From: Pteria penguin
Lineage: Eukaryota > Mollusca > Bivalvia > Pterioida > Pteriidae
DNA length: 64,000 nucleotides
Assembly: GCA_035048485.1 (NCBI GenBank)
Contig: CM068585.1
Location: 54,989,910-55,053,909 of the forward strand
Direction of reading: 5' to 3'
Shown here: positions 25,000 through 35,800 of the stretch, one piece after another
How the letters are laid out: every line of letters starts with the position of its first letter
Position numbering within the stretch: position 1 is the first letter of the stretch
Translations under genes and position numbers: made by a program
Notes under the pieces: generated by a model
Told to the model about the DNA's origin: nothing
Seen by the model: only the letters and a program-made list of their open reading frames with translations
Databases searched by the model: none

Positions 25000-26000
25000 A
25001 AACTTTTAATATATCTAAAGCTTTTTAAATATTTTACCTTCAAAGATCTGATATGCGGCAAAAACGATAATCGTTTATCAAAAATAAGTCCAAGAAATTT
25101 AACTTCATTCACTACTTTAATCTGATTACCGTCCATAAACATCCTGGGTCATTATGTAAATGCCTTTTCTGACAAAAATGAACACAAGAAGTTTTGTTTT
25201 TCGAAAATTTAAAACCGTTTTCAATTGACAATTGAAAGATATGGTTCGAAAAAAGCTGAAGCTTACGCTCAATCATATTCATATTTTTCCCTCGACAGCA
25301 TATTAGAAAGTCATCAACATAAAGGGAACCATCTATATAAGGTTTCAATACTTGATCTAAACTATTAATTTTAATGCTAAACAGAGTAACGGATAATATA
25401 CTTCCCTGAGGTAAACCGAACTCCTGTTCGTAAGAATTGGACGTATGATCACCTAGTCGAATATCAAAACGTCTGTCTTTTAAAAAATTCGAAATATTGG
25501 CAAGTTACCTCGAAGACCCATATGATATAAATCTTTTAAAATACCATATTTCCAAGTGGTATCATAAGCTTTCTCTAGATCGAAAAATATAGAAACCACA
25601 TGTTCTTTATTAATTAAAGTGTCTCGTATCTATGTTTCAAGTCGCACTAAGTGGTCAACAGTACTTTTTTGCTACCTAACACCACATTGAATATCAGCAA
25701 GTAGATTGTTACGTTCAAGGAACCAGATGAGGCGTTCATTTATCTTTTTTTTTTAGAGCATTACATACACAACTCGTTAATGAAATAGGCCGATAATTAA
25801 TAGGATCCGAATGATCCTTTTCAGGTTTTGGAATCGGGATAATTATGGAATCTCTCCAAGATTGCGGATTTTTACCATTTAACCAAATATTATTAAAATC
25901 TCTAGCAAATTATTCAGTGATTGCATAGGAAGATGTTGGAGTATTTGATAATGAACTTCACTCATTCAGTAGCTGTATCGTTAGATTTTTGCAATGAAGA
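25000..26000 (-). pseudogene. LINE reverse transcriptase, broken
   Basis: In alternating minus-strand frames one can read a PWSWRDSIIIPIPKPEKD-like fingers block, NYRPISLTS, FFDLEKAYDTTWKYG (motif A), then SLYVDDFLICCRGK (motif C, the catalytic DD). At least six stops or frameshifts lie between them. Confidence 0.8.
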
Positions 26001-26010
26001 ATTCAATTCA

Positions 26011-27330
26011 TCAATAGAAAAAAAGTGTATTATAATCCTCATTATTACTAGAAGAAAAATTCAGTTGTATTTTTTCAGTTTTTTTTATACGTCGAAACTG
26101 GGGGAGACAATTGCTGGATGACGAGTTTTTCGAGCATGTATGTCCCAAACAATTAGCAATATCTTCTTTCGATGTTAAAACACCTGAATTATAATGAAGA
26201 TGTTCAACATTGTGTGAGGAACCTTTTCCTCTTATTTTATTAATCATCTTCCATACTTTATTTGTACTTGTGCGACTATTTATTTGAGATACATAATTTC
26301 TCCAAGATAGTCTTTTACTATGATTAATAGTACGTCTGGCAATTGCTCTCTGTTGCCGAACCTTATTTAAGTTAAAAGTAATAAATTCTTTTTCGGCTTT
26401 TTTACGGTTTTTGATGGCGTTCTTGAAATTATCATCAAACCAAGGATTGTATTTTTGTTTAGAAAAAGTAGAGGTTTTAGGAATATTTTGCTCAGAAATC
26501 TGAACTAAGGTACGAGTAAAAGTAAAAATAGGATCGTCTTCATCGGAATAATTAATGTTATTCAAATTTGTAATACAGTCAGACTGAAAATTGTTCCAGT
26601 CAGCTTTGTTTAAATTCCATCGTGGAATAGAATTATTACTAGATGAAATATTACTATTTAGTATGAGTGGAAAGTGGTCACTCCCACATAAATCATCATG
26701 TACTGACCACATAAAATCAGTCATGAGTGAAGGATCAGTCAATGTAAGATCTATTGAAGTATAAGTACCATGGCCAGGATGTAGATAGGTACTTGATCCA
26801 TCATTAAAGACACATAAATTTTGTTTATATAAAATCTTATTTTGCCTTTTTTTTGTCTATATTATCACTACCCTACAATTGATTAAGGGCATTAAAATAC
26901 CCCAATAAAATATATGGTTTAGGTAATTGATTAAGAAGATTTTCCAGTTCCTTGCAATCTATATTTGAGCTGGGTGGAACATAAATTGAACAAAATGTAG
27001 TTGTTTTATGTAATGAAACACGGACAGCAACAGCTTGGGAATTTGTATTCAATTGAATAGAATGTGCAAAATAGAATTTCTGATAAAATGGAAGTATCGC
27101 CTATGGCTTTATCGCCGGTACCATACACATTATACTGTGAAAAATTCTTTAGTTTGAGTACATCCGTATCTTTAATATGCGTTTCTTGAAGACCAAAAAA
27201 AAAAAAAAAACACTGGTGAAAATCTCTGGTCAAGAAGATTAAATTCATTAAAATTTACCCTAAAACCTCTACAATTCCACTGAATAATGGTATCAGTACG
27301 ATTCACTGATCTTTTAGCCTCGCAAGAGAA
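26011..27330 (-). pseudogene. LINE ORF2 N-terminal part: AP-endonuclease
   Basis: Fragments read GLQETHIKD (the GLQET active-site block) and YNVYGTGD, then STSWPWYL... near 26760, GSDHFPLIL (the SDH catalytic motif), and a linker with KQKYNPWFDDNFKNAIKNR. Order and motifs match an AP-like endonuclease followed by the pre-RT linker. A poly-A tract at 27197-27210 (poly-T on the coding strand) and several stops break the frame. Confidence 0.85.
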
Positions 27331-27342
27331 AGCCTGCGACCC

Positions 27343-28773
27343 TTATTTTGTTTGAGATTTACTGCAATCCCTGGTGTTATTAACGAGAGATTTCTGACTA
27401 ACGTTTTCTTTAGATATATTCGATGTGATGTCAGAGTTTGTAGTATCATCCATCTCTACTTCTAGAGCATCATATTTGTTCTTGGTAGAGATTTCAGAAC
27501 TTGACAAAGGTGTAGGTTTTGATTTGTTTTTATTCAGACTTTTACTACGTTTTTGTCTGGTGGATGATTTTAGTGTATCGACTGATATATATGCTTCGGA
27601 TGATGTCTGATATGATGAAGTTGACACTGGTGATTTATTTTTTTTGTACTGGACGAAATTGGTATAAAGTTTGTATTTATACCAGAAATTTCGGTCTGAC
27701 ATCCAGTTGATACAGTCTTCTTGTTAGATACAACAGAAGCAAAGCTAGTTACAGAAACTGATGGCATATGTTGATTTTCATAAATTTTTCTAGTCTCAGG
27801 GAAGGAAACATTTTTCTCAACTTTTATCTTTATAACATCTACTTCTTTTTTTATAGAGAGAGCATTCTTTAGACGAAGCATTGTGATGGCCTTTACAATT
27901 CACACATTTTATCTCAGCAAAGCAAGGCTCAGAAAATGCAAAGTGTTCATCGTATTCCTCTATTCCATATCTACATGACTACGCCTGTCACACGTCTTTT
28001 TAATTCAACAATATTTTCCAGTATGGCCAAGCTTTTGGCATTAAAACAGCGTAATGGCGAAGGATATTACATATCTGCATTTGCTGTGACATATCCTAAT
28101 TTTATGTTGGAAGGTACAGTAGGTGTACTAAATATCAGGAGAAAAATATGCGTTTTTATTTCCTTTTCATCCCTTTTGATAGCGAATCGTCGTACACCCA
28201 CAACTTTCTGGCTTTTCAATTCAGCAAGTATCACGTCATCTGCTAATAAAGAAAGATTTTTTTCTTTATCCCTCAAAATACCACGACTCGTGTTCAGATT
28301 ATAATGAGCAGAAACTTTCACTGGTATGTCACCGATGTGGTCTTAGGACAATAAATTGACCGACTGTTGTTTTCTTGTACATTCAACTAATAGTTGTCCA
28401 TTCTTCTGTTTTGTGATATTTCTTACCGTACCTGCAACTGATTGTATTGTTTTGTCTACTAAAAATGCGATACTTTAGTTAAAGCCCTATCTTCAGAAGA
28501 TATTACCAAAAAGCGAGACCAATCATCATCAGGTTGTTCAGAAGTTTTGTCAACATTGTCAGCAAGACGTTACCGTTTGTTCAAGGTTTGGTGGTTTGAA
28601 ATTGGAGAAGCCATGAGAAATGAGAGAAATTCATTCCCATAACCACTCACCCTCCAGGGAGTGTCAACAGGGACCACGCAATACACCGTGGCTCTCCGAC
28701 AGCATTGCACTTGAGTAGCTGTGAGAGTATACTCGGAATATATCGAAAAGCATATCATTAGACTATCAAACAT
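27343..28773 (-). pseudogene. LINE ORF1 (gag-like), broken
   Basis: The minus strand contains, in pieces, a start region with ASPISNHQTLNKR, an internal block with DEKEIKTHIFLLIF and VPSNIKLGYV, a decayed zinc-knuckle region around 27900-28060 and a C-terminal block with FPETRKIYE, SVTSFASVV and VSTGCQTE. The last block is typical of the end of ORF1 in I/Nimb-type elements. Frameshifts separate all pieces. Confidence 0.65.
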
Positions 28774-28779
28774 CTACTC

Positions 28780-29290
28780 AAGCACCAATCGAGAAAATGA
28801 TTTACAGACAGTCATAAACATGAAAATACTTCTCATACACCACCCCCTTCTCGAAAATGTATACAAATACACAAAACATAATAATCATACATATAGAGAT
28901 TTATACCATCACGGATAACAACGAGGTAATACATACTCAAGATTTATTCAATACATTATTTCAAGGGCTCGGCGTGACAAAGCCGATTGATCAGGATCAG
29001 GCCCATCTGATCGCCCGTCTAGCTGAAGTAAGGGCCAAAGTGGAGTGTTAGACAAAAACAAACCGCAGCATGAAAATACCCTCAGCCACCAGGATCCCGT
29101 CCTCCAACGACACGGGTTGCATCCCACGGCAAACAGGACGCCTCATTTGGTCTATAACCGCGACCAGCAAGAGGGTGTTTGGGAATCTTTCATAAGAATT
29201 CCCCGGGTGCCTCATTTAGTCGCCTTATACGACACGCAATAGGTACGGAGGTCCTATTCTTCTCACCCCCGGGACCCCACGGGGGGATTT
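28780..29290 (-). promoter_or_regulatory. LINE 5' untranslated region with internal promoter expected
   Basis: The minus strand begins GTGGGGTCCCGGGGGTGAG, then AAGAATAGGACCTCCGTACC, a GC-rich block unlike the surrounding AT-rich DNA. LINEs of this group carry an internal promoter at the 5' end; that it lies here is inferred from position only. Confidence 0.55.
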
Positions 29291-29295
29291 AATTT

Positions 29296-29845
29296 ATTAA
29301 AATAGAGATGACTGAAAAAAAAAATCCGGAAAACCAAAACGTCTCAGACAGTCAGACTGACTGGAGTGGAAACATATAGAGATCAATATATAATGTATTG
29401 ATGTTATGTAACGATTTCTATCAAAATGGAAGATATTCAATAATTTTTATTCACAATTTTGTAAAAAGGATTTAAAATACTAAAGATTTAAACATTAATT
29501 GAAATATAATTGGTGAAATAGCAGAAACTTGCGGTATTGCACCACGGATTAGAGATTTAAGAGCACAAAGTTACAGTTCCTTTCCCCCCCCCCCCCTTTT
29601 TTTTTTATCAGCCCTCGATTAAGACCCATCGATCTTCATTTTGTGGCCTTTTATATGATTTATATCAACTGATTCAATGAAAGCAAATTTTACTTTTGTT
29701 GTAATTGAGATTTTCATATTTATTACACTTCTCGTTTTATGACACTTTAGGTTGTACCGTACAGCGAAAAGTGTAATTTATTTTAATCTAATCTATTTAA
29801 CAGGCAGCAGAAAGTCGGTCGAATCAAATATATTCAATGATCTAA
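29296..29845. other. Non-coding stretch, nothing recognised
   Basis: AT-rich sequence with a C/T low-complexity tract at 29585-29607. No gene recognised. Confidence 0.4.
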
Positions 29846-29847
29846 AT

Positions 29848-30010
29848 GTAAAATACGAAAGTAACTGGTGTCACTAGACTATGGCACTAACAACAATGTA
29901 CCACAGTGGACATCCACGGACCGCTGAAATTCAGAATGGAGACCAGATGCCCGGGAGGAGTGAGCGTCTCCTGTCTGGCTCACCACACCACACAAAATGT
30001 CCTTAAATAC
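29848..30010 (-). mobile_element. PLE terminal fragment (copy B)
   Basis: Close relative of 7471-7640, ending in the motif GGAGACCAGATGCCCGGGA, GGAGTGAGCGTCTCC. The candidate stem GGAGAC/GTCTCC is perfect here. No coding part remains. Confidence 0.55.
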
Positions 30011-32133
30011 AAATGACGCATATAATCAACACTTCTACCCTCGTATATATATGTTGTGAGCCTCATTATTATTATCAAGGGTGGGGAATGGCGTACAGGT
30101 GAGACGAAGGGGGGGGGGGGACAAGAAGCAGGAAGAAGTGATAAAGGAAGAAGTTAGGGGCGTGAGTGATACCCCCTGTCGGCTCCTCGTGAACTATTCT
30201 TGGCAAATATTCAATACAAGTCTTATGGTACTCAAGTAATAAATGTGATAGACTTTACAGATGTAAAATTGTAGTATGTATATTCTGTAAAGATGTAAGT
30301 GCAAGTATTTAGACACGCAGACTACACTTGTGTTATAATGCAATGTACATTCAAATATACATTAATGCAAACGTAATGTTTCCCCAGAGTGTATTTGCAC
30401 TGACAATCACCCGTTGAAGTGCATAAGTGAAAGATGCAACTGTGATGTGCACAAGTCTATAAAAATAAACTATTACTATTACTTACACAAAAAATATTTT
30501 TAATCAACTAACTTCATATTAGTATATCTTTTTACTCCTGTTACTTGATCCCATGTTCTTGTTACATACTATTATTGTTATTAAAATAACATTGTTATCT
30601 GGGACTATTTTAGCATAGTATTAAAACTACAACGTAGAAGAAAACTGTGTAAAGTACCAGGAATGATGAGGCACTGAAACGGTTGAAAAAGGGTTTTATT
30701 TGACGAGAAACAGAAAAAAACTAAGAACCACTTATCGTCCCAGATCGAAAAATATCAGTCGATGGAGACATGCTGATATCTTTCAGTCTGGAACCCGAGG
30801 TGAATTTAGACTCTCATCACCCTTATAAGAGATGGGTGCTAATATACGAGCGGAAATCAATATGGAATATTGCTTAAACTAGACAAAATAGAAATATGGG
30901 CTATTATGGATTACTGCATGGAAGAGCAAGCATTCCTGTTGACCGCTGGACATCGGCCGATATACCATATTATTATCAGACCTCGGTCCGGCGCCATAAA
31001 CTAAGAAAATACGTATTTCTATTTCTTCTGTTGAACAATGAATTAATAACCCGAATTTCGATTTTATTGGGTTTTATTCAATCGATGATTAATAAACCAT
31101 TCAGCAAAATAATTTATTTGAACGTTAAACAATGGAATAAATTGAAATGAAATAATTGACTGAAGTATATTCTCAGTTTGTGGCACTGGACCCAGGTATA
31201 ACTCGTAGTATATTGAATGGTGACAACATAACCATAGTTACAATGTCAGGCATTTATGCTCGCTGAGAACAGGAAAAACCTTTATACCGACTATAAAAAT
31301 TGCAGAAAGTAAACTTCATATAAATATGATTTTTCGTATCCTAGTGATATATAACCTTTAACCAAATAACTTGCGCCGATAAATGAAAGAACCGTTGTCT
31401 GAAAAAGCTCTCATATACCGGATCAGTGAAGATATACCCTATGGACAGGCGAATAAAAATATAACTACACCCATTAAGAAAGGTAAAAATAGGAAAGCGG
31501 TCACGTTGATTGTATGGCGAAGTTGCAAGTTTACCGTCTCGGTCAATGTTCAGAAGAAAGACTATATACACGAAGCGCAGGAACTAGGTAACATCGCGTA
31601 TATATTAATACTCAGTTACATCATCAATGTTCCGAATGTTATATCAAAGTTTATCACCAGTTGCTTTTTATCTCGACACAGAAGATTTTGCATGAATTAA
31701 GCTCGATACGAGTAAAGGAAATAAAACAAAGAAACGAGATATACGTCAAATAACTATCCATACATTCTCCTTAAGAAACGAGAGATTGGTTCTGAAACTG
31801 ATCGAGTGGGGATCTCAATTGGACAAGCGATGTTTCCCCTTATTCCGACTCCTTCTATTTCTCCAGGTTTACTGCCGACTCTTGCATTATTGATTTATAG
31901 TATATTTATTCAAAATTTAATTTTCAAATTTACTTCTATAATTTGTTTTGTTTATTGCCTTATTCCATGATAAAATTACGTTACCTATATAGTAATGATA
32001 TGTGATTGTCGTACCTGGTATTACACACATTTTATCTCAGCTACAGATCCATCGATGGCGTATATTGTACAGGGCCGCTAGATGTATAAATGTAGGGATT
32101 GTCGTTGTACCATCTGAATGATAGGGACCTATC
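30011..32133. other. Mostly non-coding stretch 3' of the receptor gene
   Basis: Contains a G-run at 30109-30120 and several open frames (84 codons at 30896, 105 codons at 31383, 76 codons on the other strand at 31341) without recognisable domains or splice signals. A far 3' untranslated region of the minus-strand gene could fall here, but no polyadenylation signal could be tied to it. Confidence 0.35.
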
Positions 32134-32147
32134 AACCATGAGTCAAA

Positions 32148-32397
32148 GGGGACCTGGTAGCGCATTTGGAAGCACGCTCTCTTCTCACCAATACAACCCG
32201 AGTTCGATTCCCTGTACGTGAGATGATTGGGCTGTCACCAACCTGGCTAAGTGGGGTTTTTTTCCGGGTACTCCGGTTTCCTCCCACACAAACGACACCC
32301 TTACGCCTAGATCCTTGCCAACAAGCAAGATTTATATAAGTTGTTACCTTCTTCTTTCTATGTTGTAAAATAGATAAGATTAAAGTCTAAATGTTTA
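32148..32397 (+). mobile_element. V-SINE-like SINE with 14-bp TSD
   Basis: A tRNA-like head with A box (TGGTAGCGCATTTGG) and B box (GAGTTCGATTCCC) is followed by the strongly conserved central block TTTCCGGGTACTCCGGTTTC, CTCCCACA typical of the V-SINE superfamily (RUDI-like in molluscs), and a short AT-rich tail. A perfect 14-bp duplication, AACCATGAGTCAAA, flanks it (32134-32147 and 32398-32411). It is complete and looks recent. Confidence 0.88.
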
Positions 32398-32648
32398 AAC
32401 CATGAGTCAAACAACTTACAGATTAGGTTTTCACGTCTATCTTTTTTTTTTTTCTTTAAGTATACCAAAGTTGAAAAGTGCATATATACGTAGACATGAT
32501 ATAATACTATTTATGTCCATGATAATGAATTTGAATGCTCATTTCTGTTCATGACTTATGCAGTCAGAGCAATTTTTTCCTTATATAATTTTCCAGGTAA
32601 AGCTATTATTCTATTGGATTTCAGATGATTGTATATTCCATCTTCATC

Positions 32649-32808
32649 TTAATCCCTTGTTTCTTCATTGTTTTCTTGGAAGTTTTGTGCTCCTATATCA
32701 ACGGCATATATTTCCTCGTAGAGACTGTTCCTGTGGATTCCTTCTATATCAATTGTATGAACCTGGTTGTCCTTTTCTGTTCTTGCTGCCTCGTCACTGT
32801 TCATTTCC
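32649..32808 (-). CDS. Receptor gene exon 4 (cytoplasmic tail)
   Basis: Begins after ATTTCCTTAAAAG with one base completing an arginine codon, reads EMNSDEAARTEKDNQ, VHTIDIEGIHRN, SLYEEIYAVDI and GAQNFQENNEETRD, and stops at TAA (32651-32649). The acidic tail with two tyrosines in SH2-type contexts is what one expects of a signalling membrane protein. Confidence 0.6.
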
Positions 32809-35800
32809 CTTTTAAGGAAATATTTATAAATATAATCTCCAGTTTATCATGTAAAGTACGAAGAGCGGAGAGGTGCCCAATGTGAGAAAGCGCCCCGTAT
32901 TTTTGTCTAGTCACCCCCGGGGTATATAATCTTCTAAGAACAACGACTTTTCAGTATAAAACCACTTGAATGATATACACCATCATTAACGAAGTTGCGG
33001 TCGGTGAGCTAATATTACTACATAGTATACAGATGAACACTTCCAATATTTCAGTCAAGAGAAAAATAATTATACTATATATATATAATATTTACTGATC
33101 ATGAGTCTATTTCATATAATGTTTAGCGGATGATAGACAGATACCTCAAGTTATTCTTTGATAGAAAGACATAAGCTATTTTGTGTTATAAGATAGAACA
33201 ATTAAATAGTAACAACGAGGATCAAAATAATGTAGTGTATTGTGATAGAGATACATACCTTCTTATATGTATAACGTAACCGATTACACAAACATTTATC
33301 AGGACCAAAACGAACACAGCCACTCCTTCAATGAAATGTTCACTTGTTAAGGTGAATTGTATAGCAATTGTATAGTATTGAAGACCTCACTCTTACTAAC
33401 ACAGTATTAGCGTTACAGATAATTTCAGTTTTTAATATGTGTTCCATTTATGATGTTAATTTTGGGATGTGAAAAATATCACCATAACTTCTGTATACTC
33501 GAATACATTTCTGACTAACTGAGGTTTAAATTTTCATTTTACACACCGGTGTCTCATAGAAATGGTTTAGAGCTCAGTTGTTTTTGTTATGATAGAAGGT
33601 TACAGGCTTACCGCATATAATTAACACATATTTAGCTTGATTTCCATTGTGTGTAATAACTGACGTTGAATGCGCTGAAATGAAAGAAATTATAAAAGTA
33701 AAATTCTCTGGTTGTATCTTACTTTTGTTCATTTAGCATGTACGAGTATGTACCGAAAAGATGTCTAAGTTATTGATCGAATACACATAATATGATTGTC
33801 AAGAGGATAATGTAAGATGCGAAATCATTTGCATGATGAACTTACCATTGGATTTTATCTGCATTGGTTTTGTTCTGTCTTCGGAGTTCTTGCTCATTTT
33901 ACTGTTATGTCCTTGTATGAATATCGATGTATGGTTATTCGCACTGACCAAGGTTTTAATAGAGTATGCTTTCCAAGTGGGAAGCAATGTCCTAGAACTT
34001 AAACAATGTCATGAGATTTCGGTAATATTCTATTCAAAAATGAATAATTAGTGCAGTTTATTGACTGGGAATATAATTTAGATATACATGATACATAAAA
34101 CTGAACGACTGGTCATGGCTTAGAGGCAAAACAATAATCATTTAATCTTATGTGTGACTGTCCACTTATTAAATTCATTCCTACTGCATTTATATATTTC
34201 TTACAATCTTTTCTTTTCTTTTTCAATTTCTTCTTCTTTCTTTCTCATATTTTATGTGTGTTGGTTTTTTTTTTTTTTCTGTTCTACTCACATTTCATCC
34301 TTTGCAAGAGTTTGGTTCAGACAAGAAAGATCTAAATAAACAGCATATACGTTAATAATCAAACCCGCCCCAATCCTACTAAAACGCGACTTGTACAGTT
34401 GGGTGCAGTCCTAACCTTACAGTGCACTTCAACTTTAGTTTAGTTTAGTCCTGAAAACCAGTCATAAATTTTAGTCAAGTGCACTTGATATCATGTTTAC
34501 TTCAAAGTAATTCCGTCTTTAAGTTTACTATTACGTGACCCCAAGTTTACTTTTCACGTGTATTTATTACAATTATCCAGTTTCGTATAACACAATCTTC
34601 TGATAGAAAAATATAGTAAATGTACGTGTATATAGAAAGTAAACTAAACTTGAAGTGCACTTGGAGTAAAATTGGAATTAAGTTTATTACTAAACTTGGA
34701 ATCAAGTTTACTACTAAACTTGATTCTAAGCTTATTCTGTTGCCGCCAAGTAAATTTAAAAAGCAGTCATAAAGTTAACTTAAAGTGCACTTTATGTAAG
34801 GTTAGAACTGCACCTAACTGTTCTAATTCCTCTACCATACTCTCCATGTACAAGATCTTACAACTGCCGATTCGAGGCCATCTCAGGATGACCTTTCATT
34901 ACAGCCAATCGAAATTTTTGTTAGAGATCTTACAGTGTTATATTGCATACAAACGACACCAAAAGATATCTAACTCAAATTCTGATTGGCTGTTATGAAA
35001 GGTCATTCATACTGAGAGGACTTCGGATCTGCAGTTGTAACACCTTGTATATAGAAAGTATTGTAGACGAACGAAATACAACTCACGTTTTAATAAGATT
35101 GAATACGCCCGAAAATGGGTAAACACTTTGAGCGATAACGATTTAAAGAAAAGTTGTGGACTAAAGTGTCAGAAATTCTTTGTATGCATTATGAACATTA
35201 ATGTTCATTTAATCCAAGCATAAGTTACATAATGATAATTCAGTTAGGAATGACATCTATGTATCGGCAATATCTATATACACTGCATAAACTGTAAACG
35301 TTCCATGCAAAGGAAAAAGCAATGTCTATCTTATCGAAATAATTTATTTTGCATCTGGTGCACAAAATTAAACGGTATATATGTTTTATCTTTATTTTTT
35401 AATATCTAACTTACATTTGTAGAGTTCATTCGTAAAGTATCCATCCAGAGGACATCCGTCACCACTGCAGGTTTGTTCAAAAACATTCAAATCACCAGTG
35501 TAATCAAATATAGGACAATCTAAATATAAATGTAAAACCACAAAACATTTATTACTGAAAGGTAAATTTAAGTGTGCGTCAACATTTTTTTTACCTCTGT
35601 TCTACTTAATTCAATTAAAATAAAATTACATTCTTTAATATTTGTACCTGGTTCATCCTGTTTTAGGGCACCCACATATGGCTAATGTCGTATAGTAATC
35701 ACACTGTCCATTTGTCTCTGTCGGTTAGTCTCTTCGTCAGCACTTTCTTCGGCACCCCACGAGTTTGCTTTGAACAATTTATGAATGAATCATAGGAAGA

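Larger units (their letters stand above)
23276..29290 (-). mobile_element. I/Nimb-like non-LTR retrotransposon (LINE), decayed
   Basis: A minus-strand LINE of about 6 kb with, in order, a 5' untranslated region (29290-28780), a gag-like ORF1 (28773-27343), an AP-endonuclease (27330-26011), reverse transcriptase (26000-25000), RNase H (24600-24000), a C-terminal Cys-containing region (24003-23521) and a 3' tail ending in (ATCA)n at 23276-23300. The presence of an RNase H domain and the order place it in the I superfamily, probably Nimb-like, which is common in molluscs. Multiple stops and frameshifts interrupt every domain, so it is dead. Confidence 0.85.

Noticed and set aside
31383..31700. 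105-codon open frame on the plus strand
   Set aside because: No recognisable domain, no splice context, and an equally long frame on the opposite strand; probably chance.
33842..33994. Minus-strand segment bounded by TTCTAG and GTAAGT that could be a receptor exon
   Set aside because: Its only open frame needs phase 2 at the start, which does not fit the exon 2 donor (phase 1). Skipping it gives a perfect frame.
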